This document shows, in pieces, positions 40,713 to 50,657 of a DNA stretch of 64,000 nucleotides. Origin of the DNA: Desulfotignum sp. (lineage in GTDB: Bacteria; Desulfobacterota; Desulfobacteria; Desulfobacterales; Desulfobacteraceae); NCBI GenBank assembly GCA_011390635.1, contig JAABSA010000011.1:34391-98390 (forward strand), in the 5' to 3' direction. Position 1 is the first letter of the stretch; every line of letters begins with the position of its first letter. A model generated the notes under the pieces. That model was not told where the DNA came from. It did not search any database and saw nothing but the letters and a program-made list of their open reading frames with translations. The position numbers and the translations under genes are program-made.

Positions 40713-43700
40713 TTATTTGCTTCCTTCTATAAGATTCATATCCAGACCCAGACTATTGAGTTCCTTGATCAATACCCTGAATGATTCAGGCATTCCCGGC
40801 TCCAGGACACTTTGTCCTTTTACGATTTTTTCGTACATACGGGTTCTGCCTATCATATCATCGGATTTAACAGTCAAAAACTCCTGGAGGGCATGGGCTG
40901 CGCCATAGGCTTCCATGGCCCAGACTTCCATCTCACCCAGACGCTGGCCTCCAAACTGGGCCTTGCCGCCCAAAGGCTGCTGGGTCACCAGAGAATACGG
41001 GCCGATGGACCGGGCATGGAGCTTGTCATCCACCAGGTGATGCAGTTTGAGCATATACATGGTGCCCACTGTCACCGGTGTATCAAACGGCTCACCTGTC
41101 CTGCCGTCATAAAGAGTGGACTGGCCGGACCGGTTGTAGCCCGACATGTCAATGAGATCTTTTATTTCATCTTCTGTGGCCCCGTCAAATACAGGGGTGG
41201 CAGTATGAACACCGTTTTTGTAAAGACCTGCAAATTCCACCAGTTCCTGTTCATCCATGGTGTCGATACTGTTGGCCAGTACATCCTCGATACCGTCTGC
41301 TTTCTGCTTGAGGGTCAAAGAAAAAATGTTTTTCACCTTTGTTCTCAGCTCGGACAGTTTTTTTTCTTCCAGCAGCTCAGTGATCTGCTGACCCAGACCA
41401 AAGGCAGCCAGGCCCAGATGGATTTCCAGAATCTGACCCACATTCATCCGGGAGGGTACCCCCAGGGGGTTGAGCACCATATCCACAGGACGGCCATCGG
41501 CAAAATAGGGCAGGTCCTCTATTCTGAGAATACGGGAGACAACACCTTTGTTTCCATGGCGTCCGGCCATTTTATCCCCCACGGACAATACCCGTTCCAT
41601 GGCAACACTGATCTTGATAAGCTTTAAAACACCCGGAGGCAGGTCATCACCTTTTTCAAAACGCGATACCTGGCGGTTGAATTTTTCCCTGGCCTTTTTT
41701 ATCTGGTCCTGGGCCTGTTCCAGGATGACCTGGGCCCGTTCCGTTGCCACTGCATCGTTCACCGACAGGTTCACCAGAGAAGAAATGGGCATGCCGTCAA
41801 ATATACCCGATTGTATCTTTTCGCCTTCTTTGACAAGGATTTTCCCTGTTTTTTCAAGATCGGTGAGAATTGTATGGCCTTGTAAAACAGATCCAATCTT
41901 TTCTCTGGCCACCTGGGAAATAATCCGGATTTCATCATCCCTGTCTTTTTCCAGGCGTTCGATTTCTTCATCTTCTATTAGCCTTGTCCTGTCATCCTTG
42001 GGCAGCCCGCGTCTTGAAAAAACCTTGGCATCAATGACCTTGCCCTTGACACCCGGAGGCACGGTCAAAGAAGTGTCTTTAACATCCCCGGCTTTTTCAC
42101 CGAAAATGGCCCGGAGCAGTTTTTCCTCGGGTGAAAGCTGGGTTTCCCCTTTCGGGGTGATCTTGCCCACCAGGATATCACCGGGGAAAACATCTGCCCC
42201 CAGACGGATGATGCCGCTTTCATCCAGGTTTTTCAAAGCCTCTTCTCCGACATTGGGAATATCTCTGGTGATCTCTTCTTTTCCCAGCTTGGTGTCCCGG
42301 GCAAGTACTTCAAATTCCTCCACATGAACAGAAGTATATACCCCGTCCTTCACCAGCCGTTCGCTCACCAGAATGGAATCTTCATAGTTGTATCCATCCC
42401 AGGGCATGAACGCCACAGTAACATTTTTACCCAGCGCCAGTTCTCCCATTTCAGTGGACGGGCCGTCAGCAATGACCTGGCCTTTTTTCACCTGTTCACC
42501 CTTTTCCACTATGGGCCGGTGGTTGAAACAGGTGTTCTGATTGGACCGGACGAATTTGGTACAGCTGTAAATGGAAACCGCTTTTTCAAACCCCCCTGTT
42601 TCACTGTCATCATTTCTGACCACGATGCGTTTGGCATCCACATCCACCACGATGCCGTCATAATCTGCCACGATGGTAACCCCGGAATCTCTGGCCACCA
42701 CACTTTCCATGCCGGTTCCCACAAGAGGTGCCTCGCTTCTTATCAGGGGTACGGCCTGACGCTGCATGTTGGACCCCATGAGGGCCCGGTTTGCGTCGTC
42801 ATTTTCCAGAAAAGGTATAAGGGCCGCAGACACAGACACCAGCTGGTTGGGCGATACGTCCATATATTTGACTTCCTCGGGCGTAACCATTTCAAACTCA
42901 CCTGCCACCCTTGCAGATACCCGGGGATTTATGAACCGCCCTTGCGGGTCCAGAGGCGCATTGGCCTGGGCAATGGGACGGTCTTTTTCTTCAAATGCAC
43001 TCAAATGCCGGATATCTTTGCTGGCCACTGAATTGGCCACCAGACGGAAAGGGGTTTCAATGAAGCCGAACTCATTGACCCGCCCGTAGGTACAAAGTGA
43101 AACAATAAGACCAATATTCGGCCCTTCCGGGGTTTCAATGGGGCAGATCCGCCCATAATGGGAGGGATGCACATCCCTGACTTCAAACCCGGCCCTTTCC
43201 CGGGTAAGACCACCCGGCCCCAGCGCTGACAACCGCCGCTTGTGGGTGGTTTCAGACAAGGGATTGGTCTGGTCCATGAACTGGGACAACTGGGAGGTAC
43301 CGAAAAATTCCCGAACCACGGCTGATACCGGCTTTGGATTGACCAGGTCGTGGGGCATCATGGCATCCACTTCCTGCATGCTCATTTTTTCCTTGATGGC
43401 ACGCTCCATTCTGATCAGTCCGATGCGGTAGTGGTTTTCCAGCAGTTCTCCCACAGCCCGGACCCGGCGGTTACCCAGATGATCGATATCATCCACCTGG
43501 CCCTGGGTGTCTTTGAGTTCTATCAGCGTGGCGGCAGTAAGCAGTACATCTTCTTTCCGCAATGTCTTGACATCAATTTTGGTATCCACCCCCAGGCGGT
43601 GATTCATCTTCAGGCGGCCTACCTTGGACAGGTCATAATAGGCCTGACGGAAGAACAGATGGTCGATAAAATCCTGGGCAACCTCAATGGTGGCTGGATT

Positions 43701-44840
43701 TCCCGGACGAAGACGGCGGTAAATATCCATAAGGGCAACCTCCCTGGAGTCGACTTTATCGCTCAACAGGGTTTTTCGCATGGAATCAGAACTTCTGGAA
43801 TCCACATACAGGATATGAATATCATTGATACCTTTTTCTTCCAGAACCTCAAAGGTGTCTTCTGCAATGACTTCACCTGCCTTGAACAGGACATCATTGG
43901 TTTCAGGATCTAAAAGCGTATGGGCAAAGGCTTTTTCCATAAGATCGTCCCGGGAAACGGGAATATAATCAAGCCCTTCATCAGCCAGCTGCTTCAAGGC
44001 CCGTTTTGTAAAAATTCTTCCCTGTCTCACAATGATATCGCCGGATTCCGGAGATATCACATCATAGCTGGCCCGCTGACGGACCAGATTGTCAGGAACA
44101 AACTCCTTAAAAAACGAGCCTTGTTTTTTCACTATACGTTCTTTTCTATAGAAAAAATCAAGGATATCCTCACTGGTATACCCGAACGCCTTGAACAAAA
44201 TGGAAACCGGAAATTTTCTGCGCCTGTCAATGCGGATATTGATGATATCCTTGGCATCGATTTCCATATCAATCCAGGAACCGCGGACCGGAATAATTCT
44301 GGCATTATAAATAATTTTCCCGGTGGAATAGTTTTTGCCTTTGTCATGGTCGAAAAACACACCGGATGACCGGTGCAGCTGACTGACAACCGCCCTTTCC
44401 GTACCATTGATGATAAAGGTTCCCTGCCGGGTCATCAGTGGAATGGTGCCAAAGTAGATTTCCTGCTCTTTTATGTCCCGGATGGATGAGGTCCCGGTAT
44501 CTTTGTCATGATCATATACCACCAGGCGCGCCCTGATGTTCACGGGGATGTCATAGGTCATCCCTCTGCTGATACATTCTTTCATGGAATGTTTGGATTC
44601 ACCGAAAGAATAGGAAACATATTCCAGAGATGCGGTATCGGTGAAATCCTTGATGGGAAAAACCGATTTAAAAACAGCATGAAGTCCTTTTTCTTCCCTA
44701 TCCTGGGCAGGGGTTTCCCGTTGCAGGAAACTTTCAAAAGAATTGCGCTGCATCCCGATCAAATCAGGGATATCAATAATTTTTCTTTTACTGCCAAACT
44801 CTTTTCTAATGCGCTTATTCGTCAAAAGACTATCGGTCAT
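40713..44840 (-). CDS. rpoB: RNA polymerase beta subunit
   Basis: 1375 aa from the ATG at 44840, which follows GGGAGAGATC and gives the normal N-terminus [16 protein letters not shown]; a longer frame to 44924 has no RBS and would run across the rplL-rpoB hairpin. The rifampicin pocket ([20 protein letters not shown]) has wild-type residues at the common resistance sites. [10 protein letters not shown] and the C-terminal [20 protein letters not shown] complete the family picture. Confidence 0.98.
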   Translation of the reverse strand: MTDSLLTNKRIRKEFGSKRKIIDIPDLIGMQRNSFESFLQRETPAQDREEKGLHAVFKSVFPIKDFTDTASLEYVSYSFGESKHSMKECISRGMTYDIPVNIRARLVVYDHDKDTGTSSIRDIKEQEIYFGTIPLMTRQGTFIINGTERAVVSQLHRSSGVFFDHDKGKNYSTGKIIYNARIIPVRGSWIDMEIDAKDIINIRIDRRRKFPVSILFKAFGYTSEDILDFFYRKERIVKKQGSFFKEFVPDNLVRQRASYDVISPESGDIIVRQGRIFTKRALKQLADEGLDYIPVSRDDLMEKAFAHTLLDPETNDVLFKAGEVIAEDTFEVLEEKGINDIHILYVDSRSSDSMRKTLLSDKVDSREVALMDIYRRLRPGNPATIEVAQDFIDHLFFRQAYYDLSKVGRLKMNHRLGVDTKIDVKTLRKEDVLLTAATLIELKDTQGQVDDIDHLGNRRVRAVGELLENHYRIGLIRMERAIKEKMSMQEVDAMMPHDLVNPKPVSAVVREFFGTSQLSQFMDQTNPLSETTHKRRLSALGPGGLTRERAGFEVRDVHPSHYGRICPIETPEGPNIGLIVSLCTYGRVNEFGFIETPFRLVANSVASKDIRHLSAFEEKDRPIAQANAPLDPQGRFINPRVSARVAGEFEMVTPEEVKYMDVSPNQLVSVSAALIPFLENDDANRALMGSNMQRQAVPLIRSEAPLVGTGMESVVARDSGVTIVADYDGIVVDVDAKRIVVRNDDSETGGFEKAVSIYSCTKFVRSNQNTCFNHRPIVEKGEQVKKGQVIADGPSTEMGELALGKNVTVAFMPWDGYNYEDSILVSERLVKDGVYTSVHVEEFEVLARDTKLGKEEITRDIPNVGEEALKNLDESGIIRLGADVFPGDILVGKITPKGETQLSPEEKLLRAIFGEKAGDVKDTSLTVPPGVKGKVIDAKVFSRRGLPKDDRTRLIEDEEIERLEKDRDDEIRIISQVAREKIGSVLQGHTILTDLEKTGKILVKEGEKIQSGIFDGMPISSLVNLSVNDAVATERAQVILEQAQDQIKKAREKFNRQVSRFEKGDDLPPGVLKLIKISVAMERVLSVGDKMAGRHGNKGVVSRILRIEDLPYFADGRPVDMVLNPLGVPSRMNVGQILEIHLGLAAFGLGQQITELLEEKKLSELRTKVKNIFSLTLKQKADGIEDVLANSIDTMDEQELVEFAGLYKNGVHTATPVFDGATEDEIKDLIDMSGYNRSGQSTLYDGRTGEPFDTPVTVGTMYMLKLHHLVDDKLHARSIGPYSLVTQQPLGGKAQFGGQRLGEMEVWAMEAYGAAHALQEFLTVKSDDMIGRTRMYEKIVKGQSVLEPGMPESFRVLIKELNSLGLDMNLIEGSK

Positions 44841-44873
44841 GATCTCTCCCAAAAAGTGAGTTTTTCCAACCGT

Positions 44874-44909
44874 AAAAGCGGAGGCACGGCCCAATTGCCT
44901 TACCCCCGC
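44874..44909 (-). terminator. Attenuator-like hairpin between rplL and rpoB
   Basis: Read on the minus strand, GCGGGGG (44909-44903) pairs with CCTCCGC (44884-44878; one G-U pair) around a 18-base loop, followed directly by four U (44877-44874). It sits 33 bp before the rpoB start, where E. coli has a partial terminator that lowers rpoBC relative to rplJL. The short U-tract suits partial, not full, termination. Confidence 0.45.
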
Positions 44910-44953
44910 ACAGGATTTATGCATAAAGCGTTATGTTTTTGCGTTTTACCGCA

Positions 44954-45343
44954 CTATTTTACAGAAACCTGGGCACCGGCTCCCTCAAGCTGTGCTTTGA
45001 TTTTTTCAGCCTCTTCCTTGGGAATGCCTTCTTTTACCGGCTTGGGGGCTTCTTCAACCAGGGCTTTGGCTTCTTTGAGGCCCAAGCCCGTGATGGCCCT
45101 GACTTCTTTAATTACATTGATTTTTTTGTCACCGATTGCTTCAAGAACAACGTCAAATTCTGTTTTTTCTTCTTCCGCAGCACCGGCGTCCGCGCCTGCA
45201 GGCATGGCACCCCCTGCAAAAGCAACCGGAGCGGCCGCGCTCACACCGAATTTTTCCTCAAGTTCTTTTATCAGTTCCGACAGTTCAAGAACCGTCATGT
45301 TGGCAACGAATTCAATAACATCATCTTTTGTGATATCAGCCAT
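44954..45343 (-). CDS. rplL: 50S ribosomal protein L7/L12
   Basis: 129 aa. Multi-copy stalk protein that recruits translation factors. The N-terminal dimerisation helix, an Ala/Gly-rich hinge (about 38-57) and the C-terminal domain ([37 protein letters not shown]) are all visible. GAGGAG stands ahead of the ATG, in keeping with high output. Confidence 0.97.
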   Translation of the reverse strand: MADITKDDVIEFVANMTVLELSELIKELEEKFGVSAAAPVAFAGGAMPAGADAGAAEEEKTEFDVVLEAIGDKKINVIKEVRAITGLGLKEAKALVEEAPKPVKEGIPKEEAEKIKAQLEGAGAQVSVK

Positions 45344-45441
45344 TTTTTCTCCTCATCATTAACACGTAATATAAAAAGCAATATTATGTAAGTATAATTT
45401 TTTTTGGTAATAATTCAGTAAATAAAGATACCGCACAGAAA

Positions 45442-45966
45442 CTACGCAGCATCTTTCTGGTCTTTGATGCCATTGAGCACGTTGACAAAACCCCTGGGTA
45501 CACCGGCAAGAACATTGACAAATGAGGTCGGAACCGCATTGAGCGTATAGACCAGTTTGCCAAGCAATTCTTCTCTGGACGGCATTTTGGCCAGTTCCTT
45601 GATCTGGTCATAGCCCAGCAGCTGTCCGCCGAATGCAGCAGCTTTCAGTTCCAGCTTCTCGTTTTCTTTTGCAAAGTCAACAAGAATCTTCGCGGATGCC
45701 ACAGGATCTGCAGCAGTAGTGACCAAGGCGTTGGGGCCTGTGAAATAATCCTGCAGCAAAGCGCAGTCCGTACCCTGGGCGGCAAGGTTCAAAAGGGTAT
45801 TTTTTACCACTTCCATTTGAACACCTGCTTCCCGCAGCTTGGCACGAAGATCGGTTATTTTCTGGACATCAAGACCTTTGTAGTCGACAAGAATGGAGAT
45901 CTGCGCCTCAGCCAGTTGTGCAGCCAGACGTTCAACCAATTCTTTTTTCTGGGAAATATTCAGCAA
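45442..45966 (-). CDS. rplJ: 50S ribosomal protein L10 (TTG start)
   Basis: 174 aa. Base of the L7/L12 stalk. The only start in register with the strong AAGGAGGTG is a TTG eight bases downstream (codon at 45966), giving MLNISQKKELVERLAAQL; no ATG fits. Family stretch: ISILVDYKGLDVQKITDLR and VVKNTLLNLAA. It is preceded by an L10-type leader RNA, so it is probably autoregulated by L10-L12 binding. Confidence 0.95.
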   Translation of the reverse strand: MLNISQKKELVERLAAQLAEAQISILVDYKGLDVQKITDLRAKLREAGVQMEVVKNTLLNLAAQGTDCALLQDYFTGPNALVTTAADPVASAKILVDFAKENEKLELKAAAFGGQLLGYDQIKELAKMPSREELLGKLVYTLNAVPTSFVNVLAGVPRGFVNVLNGIKDQKDAA

Positions 45967-46033
45967 TTTTTTTACACCTCCTTTCTATGAGATTCGAAGG
46001 TGCCAACGAAACCAAAACAGTACAAATTTTTTT

Positions 46034-46094
46034 GTCTCGGCAGGCCGGCAGATCCGATTATGCGCAACAACGCGCACCTACTGTCTAGGACAGG
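46034..46094 (-). promoter_or_regulatory. L10 leader RNA (ribosomal protein autoregulatory element)
   Basis: The minus strand before rplJ carries the characteristic elements of the L10 leader: AGACAGTAGGTG, an internal GCGC hairpin (GCGCGTTGTTGCGC), then CTGCCGG and CCTGCCGAGACA that pair back. L10-L12 binds this kink-turn structure and represses rplJL translation in other bacteria. It ends about 65 bp before the start codon. Assigned by motif, not by covariance search. Confidence 0.75.
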
Positions 46095-46121
46095 TTTACA
46101 GTATATGGTTAGGCCATCAAT

Positions 46122-46814
46122 TTATTTGATCAGCAAAGGATCGACCTTGATACCCGGTCCCATGGTTGATGAAATACTGATGGTTTTTAAATAGGTTCCT
46201 TTGCTGGCCGCAGGCTTCAGGGCAACGATCTTGTCCAGAAATGCCGTAACGTTTTCAAGCAGTTTTTCAGGTCCAAAGGATACTTTTCCCACAGGCGCAT
46301 GCACAACCCCTGCCTTTTCCACCCTGAAGTCAATTTTTCCGGCTTTCAGTTCCTGAATAGCCTTTGCCAGTTCAAAGGTGACGGTTCCGGTTTTTGCATT
46401 GGGCATCAACCCCCTTGGTCCCAGGATCCTGCCAAGCTTTCCGACAGTACCCATCATATCAGGCGTGGCAATGGCTTTGTCAAATCCAAACCAGCCTTCC
46501 TTGATTTTTTCAACCATTTCATCGGTTGCAATGAAATCAGCACCAGCGTCCAGGGCTTCCTGCTCTTTTTCCCCCTTGGCAAATACCAATACTGTGACTG
46601 TTTTACCAAGACCGTTGGGCAAAACCACTGTGCCCCGGACCATTTGATCGGCATGCCGCGGATCTACTCCGAGCCTCACAGCAACATCAACGGTTTCATC
46701 AAATTTCACATGGCTTGAAGAAACAGCGAGTTCCATGGCTTCCATTGGACCATATTGCACGGTTCTATCGATCTTTTTCAGTGCTTCTGTATGTTTTTTA
46801 CTCCGCTTTGGCAT
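46122..46814 (-). CDS. rplA: 50S ribosomal protein L1
   Basis: 230 aa from the ATG at 46814 ([16 protein letters not shown]); an in-frame GTG three codons upstream (46823) is the alternative. Stalk protein that helps eject E-site tRNA and in E. coli represses its own operon. Family signature: [20 protein letters not shown] and [18 protein letters not shown]. Confidence 0.96.
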   Translation of the reverse strand: MPKRSKKHTEALKKIDRTVQYGPMEAMELAVSSSHVKFDETVDVAVRLGVDPRHADQMVRGTVVLPNGLGKTVTVLVFAKGEKEQEALDAGADFIATDEMVEKIKEGWFGFDKAIATPDMMGTVGKLGRILGPRGLMPNAKTGTVTFELAKAIQELKAGKIDFRVEKAGVVHAPVGKVSFGPEKLLENVTAFLDKIVALKPAASKGTYLKTISISSTMGPGIKVDPLLIK

Positions 46815-46839
46815 TTTTTTCACTCTTATACTATTAATG

Positions 46840-47262
46840 TTAAACCACTTCTATCCCCATACTTCTTGCGGTGCCTTCAATGATTCTCACGGCGGCATCG
46901 ATATCTGAGGCGTTCAGGTCTTCTTGTTTGGTCTCTGCAATGGATACAATCTGATCCCGGGTAACCTTGCCTACTTTTTCCCGGTTGGGTTCAGCAGAAC
47001 CCTTTGACAGCTTGGCAGCCGCCAGCAACAACCTTGATGCAGGAGGTGTTTTGGTAATAAAGCTGAAGGATCTGTCTTTGTAGACCGTGATGACCACCGG
47101 AATAATCGACCCTGTGTCATTTGCGGTCTTGGCATTAAAAGCCTTGCAAAAATCCATGATATTGACCCCGTGCTGGCCCAGGGCTGGTCCTATGGGAGGT
47201 GATGGATTGGCTTTTCCTGCTTCAACCTGAAGCTTTATTTGCGTCATTATTTTTTTTGCCAT
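46840..47262 (-). CDS. rplK: 50S ribosomal protein L11
   Basis: 140 aa. Forms the GTPase centre with 23S rRNA and is needed for RelA activation. Shows [20 protein letters not shown] at the start (thiostrepton-pocket prolines present) and the end region [23 protein letters not shown] precedes the ATG. Confidence 0.97.
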   Translation of the reverse strand: MAKKIMTQIKLQVEAGKANPSPPIGPALGQHGVNIMDFCKAFNAKTANDTGSIIPVVITVYKDRSFSFITKTPPASRLLLAAAKLSKGSAEPNREKVGKVTRDQIVSIAETKQEDLNASDIDAAVRIIEGTARSMGIEVV

Positions 47263-47299
47263 TTTTAAATACTCCTGAAACTCACTATTTAACCATACA

Positions 47300-47830
47300 T
47301 TAAATTTTGGTGACCTGAATAAAGTTCAGCTCAACAGGGGTGGCGCGCCCGAATATGCTCACCAGCACTTTCAGCTTTTCCTTGTCCGGGGAAACATCTT
47401 CCACGGTTCCGTTAAAACTTGCAAACGGGCCGTCAACAACCCTGACATCATCCCCTGGTTCAAAATAAAACTTGGGCAACGGTTTGTTTTTGCCCTGCTG
47501 CATTTTATCTATGATAGTCTGGGCTTCACTGTCACTGATAGGCGCCGGTTTGTTTTTACCCCCCAAAAATCCCGTTACTTTAGCCGTAGAACTGATGAGA
47601 TGCCATGTCTCATTATCCAGATGCATTTTAACGAGTATATACCCTGGATAGAACTTGCGGGATGATTCCCGTTTTTTTCCATTGACCAGTTCAACAACAT
47701 TTTCCGTTGGTATCAGAATGTCGCCGAATTTTTCAGGGTGCTTTGCCGCCTCTATTTTTTCTTCAAGGGCTTTTTTCACTTTCTGCTCGTGGCCTGAATA
47801 CACATGGACCACATACCACTTCAGAGACAT
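47300..47830 (-). CDS. nusG: Transcription termination/antitermination factor NusG
   Basis: 176 aa. Binds RNA polymerase and either Rho or S10. NGN domain begins [19 protein letters not shown]; the C-terminal KOW domain shows [20 protein letters not shown] and the end [23 protein letters not shown] precedes the start. Order secE-nusG-rplK is universal. Confidence 0.97.
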   Translation of the reverse strand: MSLKWYVVHVYSGHEQKVKKALEEKIEAAKHPEKFGDILIPTENVVELVNGKKRESSRKFYPGYILVKMHLDNETWHLISSTAKVTGFLGGKNKPAPISDSEAQTIIDKMQQGKNKPLPKFYFEPGDDVRVVDGPFASFNGTVEDVSPDKEKLKVLVSIFGRATPVELNFIQVTKI

Positions 47831-47845
47831 GTCACCTTCCTTGTG

Positions 47846-48214
47846 TTATGTTAAAACAACCTGAACAAGCTTTGAAAGGCTGTAGTCAAAAAGTCCCAGA
47901 AAAACAGCAACAACAAATACAAATATGATCACAACAATGGTAGTGCCGGTTGTCTGCTTGCGCGTGGGCCAGGTCACCTTTTTAAGTTCAACCTTTACCT
48001 CCCGCAAAAATTCGAGGGCATCGTGAAAATAATTGGTCCTGGCATCCTTTACTACCGGGCCCGGGCTTTTCTTTTCTGATTTCACTTTTTGTGAAGCCGG
48101 CGCTGGTGCCTGTTTGGGGCTTGAAGTGGTTTCAACGGCTGTCATTGAATTTTCAGAATCTGCCTTTTTTTTCTTCTTCTCGCCGGCCGGTTTCTTTTTT
48201 TGTAATCGTGACAT
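47846..48214 (-). CDS. secE: Preprotein translocase subunit SecE
   Basis: 122 aa from the ATG at 48214, which follows GGGAGCATA. The C-terminal part is the SecE core: KKVTWPTRKQTTG, then one transmembrane helix (VVIIFVFVVAVFLGLFDYSL). The first about 65 residues are a Lys/Ser/Pro-rich disordered extension with no hydrophobic helices, unlike the three-helix E. coli SecE. Confidence 0.94.
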   Translation of the reverse strand: MSRLQKKKPAGEKKKKKADSENSMTAVETTSSPKQAPAPASQKVKSEKKSPGPVVKDARTNYFHDALEFLREVKVELKKVTWPTRKQTTGTTIVVIIFVFVVAVFLGLFDYSLSKLVQVVLT

Positions 48215-48272
48215 TATGCTCCCGCGGTGAACATTGTTTTTTGCACTAAGACAAAACACAATGCATAAATTT

Positions 48273-48349
48273 TGGCAGGCCAGGAGGGAGTCGAACCCCC
48301 AACACCCGGATTTGGAGTCCGGTGCTCTGCCAATTGGAGCTACTGGCCT
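48273..48349 (-). tRNA. tRNA-Trp (CCA anticodon)
   Basis: Acceptor stem AGGCCAG/CTGGCCT, D-loop with AGCTCCAATTGGCAGAGC, anticodon loop CTCCAAA, T-arm GGGGGTTCGACTCCC; CCA is encoded. It lies between rpmG and secE, exactly as in E. coli trpT-secE. Confidence 0.96.
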
Positions 48350-48363
48350 GCAGCAACTAAAAA

Positions 48364-48522
48364 TTATTTAATTTTAGTTTCTTTGTGCACCAAATGTTTA
48401 TTGCAGAATTTGCAGTATTTTTTCAACTCAATTTTATCCGGCGTTTTCCGCTTATTCTTGGTGCTCGTATAATTTCTTCGCTTGCATTCAGTACAGGCAA
48501 GCGCAATCAAGACTCTGTCCAC
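48364..48522 (-). CDS. rpmG: 50S ribosomal protein L33 (zinc type, GTG start)
   Basis: 52 aa. Starts at GTG (48522) after AAGGA; the sequence begins [20 protein letters not shown] and ends [15 protein letters not shown]. The pairs CTEC and CKFC are the zinc site of the C+ form. Its place between tuf and tRNA-Trp/secE is standard. Confidence 0.94.
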   Translation of the reverse strand: MDRVLIALACTECKRRNYTSTKNKRKTPDKIELKKYCKFCNKHLVHKETKIK

Positions 48523-48543
48523 TGTTTAGATTCCTTAAGAGGT

Positions 48544-49737
48544 TTATTCTATAATTTCAGCAATAACGCCGGCACCCACTGTACGACCGCCTTCACGCAC
48601 TGCAAAGCGCAGTTCTTTTTCCATGGCGATGGGGGAGATAAGTTCCACATTGATGGTGGCATTGTCACCGGGCATGATCATTTCCACCCCTTCTTCAAGG
48701 GTCAGAACACCTGTCACATCAGTGGTCCTAAAGAAAAACTGGGGCCTGTATCCACTGAAAAACGGGGTATGGCGGCCGCCTTCTTCCTTGCTCAATGCAT
48801 ACATTTCCGCCTTGAACTTGGTATGGGGGGTAATGGTGCCGGGTTTTGCTACCACCTGGCCCCTTTCCACCTGATCGCGTTTGGTACCCCGGAGCAAAAG
48901 CCCCACATTGTCTCCTGCCTGGCCTTCATCCAGCAGCTTTCTGAACATTTCAACACCGGTGCACACTGTCTTGGCTGTATCCCTGATACCCACCAGCTCG
49001 ATTTCATCTCCGGTCTTGACAACTCCACGGTCGATACGGCCGGTAACAACCGTACCACGGCCGGAAATGGAAAACACATCCTCGATGGGCATCAAAAACG
49101 GTTTGTCCATATCCCGTTCCGGTTCCGGTATATAGGAATCCAGCACATCCAGCAATTCGAAAATGGGTTTTGCATCGTCGCTGTCCGGATCATCACTTTC
49201 CAGAGCCTTTAGTGCAGACCCCCGGATAATGGGGGTTTCATCACCGGAAAATTCATAGGAATCCAGCAGTTCCTGGAGCTCCAGTTCCACCAGCTCGATC
49301 AGTTCTTCATCATCCACCATGTCACATTTGTTCAAAAACACGACAATTTTGGGAACCCCCACCTGGCGGGCAAGAAGAATGTGCTCTCTGGTCTGGGGCA
49401 TGGGACCGTCATCAGCGGAAACAACCAGAATGGCACCATCCATCTGGGCGGCACCTGTGATCATGTTCTTGATATAGTCGGCATGGCCCGGACAGTCCAC
49501 ATGGGCGTAATGACGCTTTTCCGATTCATATTCCACATGGGCCGTGGCAATGGTAATCCCGCGCTCTCTTTCTTCCGGCGCCTTGTCGATCTCATCAAAG
49601 GGAATATATGTGCCATGCCCTTTGAGTGCGGCATGCTTGGTAATTGCGGCAGTCAAAGTGGTCTTGCCATGGTCGATATGACCAATGGTGCCGATGTTTA
49701 CATGCGGTTTCTTCCGCTGAAATTTCTCCTTAGCCAT
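48544..49737 (-). CDS. tuf: Elongation factor Tu (second copy, in tRNA-tuf-secE region)
   Basis: 397 aa, same protein as the copy at 34092-35285. The start at 49737 follows GGAGGG; a frame to 49758 would add seven residues not found in the other copy. Only three base differences were found by eye (48766, 48850, 49024), all silent, and similarity stops within a few bases of both ends of the coding region. This is the tufB-type location after tRNA-Thr(GGT). Confidence 0.98.
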   Translation of the reverse strand: MAKEKFQRKKPHVNIGTIGHIDHGKTTLTAAITKHAALKGHGTYIPFDEIDKAPEERERGITIATAHVEYESEKRHYAHVDCPGHADYIKNMITGAAQMDGAILVVSADDGPMPQTREHILLARQVGVPKIVVFLNKCDMVDDEELIELVELELQELLDSYEFSGDETPIIRGSALKALESDDPDSDDAKPIFELLDVLDSYIPEPERDMDKPFLMPIEDVFSISGRGTVVTGRIDRGVVKTGDEIELVGIRDTAKTVCTGVEMFRKLLDEGQAGDNVGLLLRGTKRDQVERGQVVAKPGTITPHTKFKAEMYALSKEEGGRHTPFFSGYRPQFFFRTTDVTGVLTLEEGVEMIMPGDNATINVELISPIAMEKELRFAVREGGRTVGAGVIAEIIE

Positions 49738-49764
49738 CTTTTTAATCCCTCCTGCCATTGGTCG

Positions 49765-49841
49765 TGGAGCCCATGACCAGAATCGAACTGGTGAACCTCT
49801 TCCTTACCAAGGAAGCGCTCTACCGACTGAGCTACATGGGC
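49765..49841 (-). tRNA. tRNA-Thr (GGT anticodon)
   Basis: Acceptor GCCCATG/CATGGGC, anticodon stem-loop CTTCCTTGGTAAGGAAG, T-arm with GTTCGATTC; CCA is encoded. Directly precedes tuf, as thrT does in E. coli. Confidence 0.96.
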
Positions 49842-49898
49842 ATCAAACGGCAATTCAAATTAACCTTTCAAGCATTAGTACGCGGGGATCCTCATGGC

Positions 49899-49974
49899 TG
49901 GAGCGGGAGACGAGGCTCGAACTCGCGACATTCAGCTTGGAAGGCTGAAGCTCTACCAACTGAGCTACTCCCGC
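49899..49974 (-). tRNA. tRNA-Gly (TCC anticodon)
   Basis: Acceptor GCGGGAG/CTCCCGC, anticodon loop CTTCCAA, T-arm GAGTTCGAGCCTC; CCA is encoded. Third in the tRNA cluster, as glyT in E. coli. Confidence 0.96.
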
Positions 49975-49984
49975 AAACGATAAC

Positions 49985-50033
49985 CTACATAGTCGATTTT
50001 TTTAACACCCTTGGTGCATCAACTATGATGTAG
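49985..50033 (-). repeat. Inverted repeat in the Tyr-Gly tRNA spacer
   Basis: CTACATAGT (49985-49993) faces ACTATGATGTAG (50022-50033): nine pairs if one loop of three bases is bulged. A small CACC/GGTG hairpin lies inside. The spacer is 94 bp, longer than its neighbours; the stem could be an RNase III-type processing site. Confidence 0.35.
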
Positions 50034-50068
50034 TAACGACCGCTATCAAGATCTCCTACACATAATTT

Positions 50069-50153
50069 TGGTGGTGGGGGGAGGATTTGAACCTCCGAAG
50101 GCTGAGCCGTCAGATTTACAGTCTGATCCCTTTGACCACTCGGGAACCCCACC
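50069..50153 (-). tRNA. tRNA-Tyr (GTA anticodon)
   Basis: 85 nt with a long variable arm, as expected for a class II tRNA. Acceptor GGTGGGG/CCCCACC, anticodon stem-loop CAGACTGTAAATCTG, T-arm GAGGTTCAAATCCTC; CCA is encoded. Confidence 0.96.
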
Positions 50154-50163
50154 CATTTTTTTT

Positions 50164-50239
50164 TGGAGCCGATACCCCGAATCGAACGGAGGACATTCTC
50201 ATTACAAGTGAGATGCTCTACCAACTGAGCTATATCGGC
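50164..50239 (-). tRNA. tRNA-Thr (TGT anticodon)
   Basis: Acceptor GCCGATA/TATCGGC, anticodon stem-loop TCTCACTTGTAATGAGA, T-arm CCGTTCGATTCGG; CCA is encoded. First gene of the minus-strand block, about 37 bp after the predicted transcription start. Confidence 0.96.
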
Positions 50240-50283
50240 CCATCAATTTGCAGCAAGCCATGTCACGACAAAAAGACCGGGTG

Positions 50284-50312
50284 ATAATAGCAGAGCGGAT
50301 TTGGTTTATCAA
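50284..50312 (-). promoter_or_regulatory. Strong sigma70 promoter for the tRNA-tuf-secE-nusG-rpl block
   Basis: On the minus strand TTGATA (50312-50307), a 17-bp spacer and TATTAT (50289-50284) stand about 45 bp before tRNA-Thr(TGT). It is followed by a C-rich start region, a feature of stringently controlled stable-RNA promoters only in part. The rest of the gap 50240-50657 is AT-rich and shows no gene. Confidence 0.7.
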
Positions 50313-50576
50313 GCCCTTTTTTCACAATTATGGATCAATGACACGAAAATAGACCCACAATATCGAAAAATCCGCCCGTTATCCCCCTCATACTCAAATT
50401 TCCTCTGTTTTCATCGTTCCAAAAATATATCAACCAGGTTTTAACAGTCCGGCCCACCAAAATTTTTGCAATCCAAACTATATACACCAAACAATTGCAT
50501 ATTACAACACCTAATTCACTTTGTATTCCACCAGGCATCGAAATCCAGTTGAAACACCTCTCAAACAGCCTTTACT

Positions 50577-50605
50577 ATTGACAACAGCCATTAAATTTAT
50601 TACTT
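50577..50605 (+). promoter_or_regulatory. Possible promoter for the lytic transglycosylase gene
   Basis: A consensus -35 TTGACA (50577-50582) is followed 17 bp later by TACTTC (50600-50605), a weak -10, about 50 bp before the start codon. Confidence 0.35.
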
Positions 50606-50657
50606 CTTCTGCAAAAATCTTAAAATTAAACCGGCGGCTTTTACCGGAGGAGGACAA

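Noticed and set aside
44841..44924. Longer N-terminus for RpoB
   Set aside because: The extension crosses the rplL-rpoB hairpin, has no RBS and does not match RpoB; ATG at 44840 has a strong RBS.
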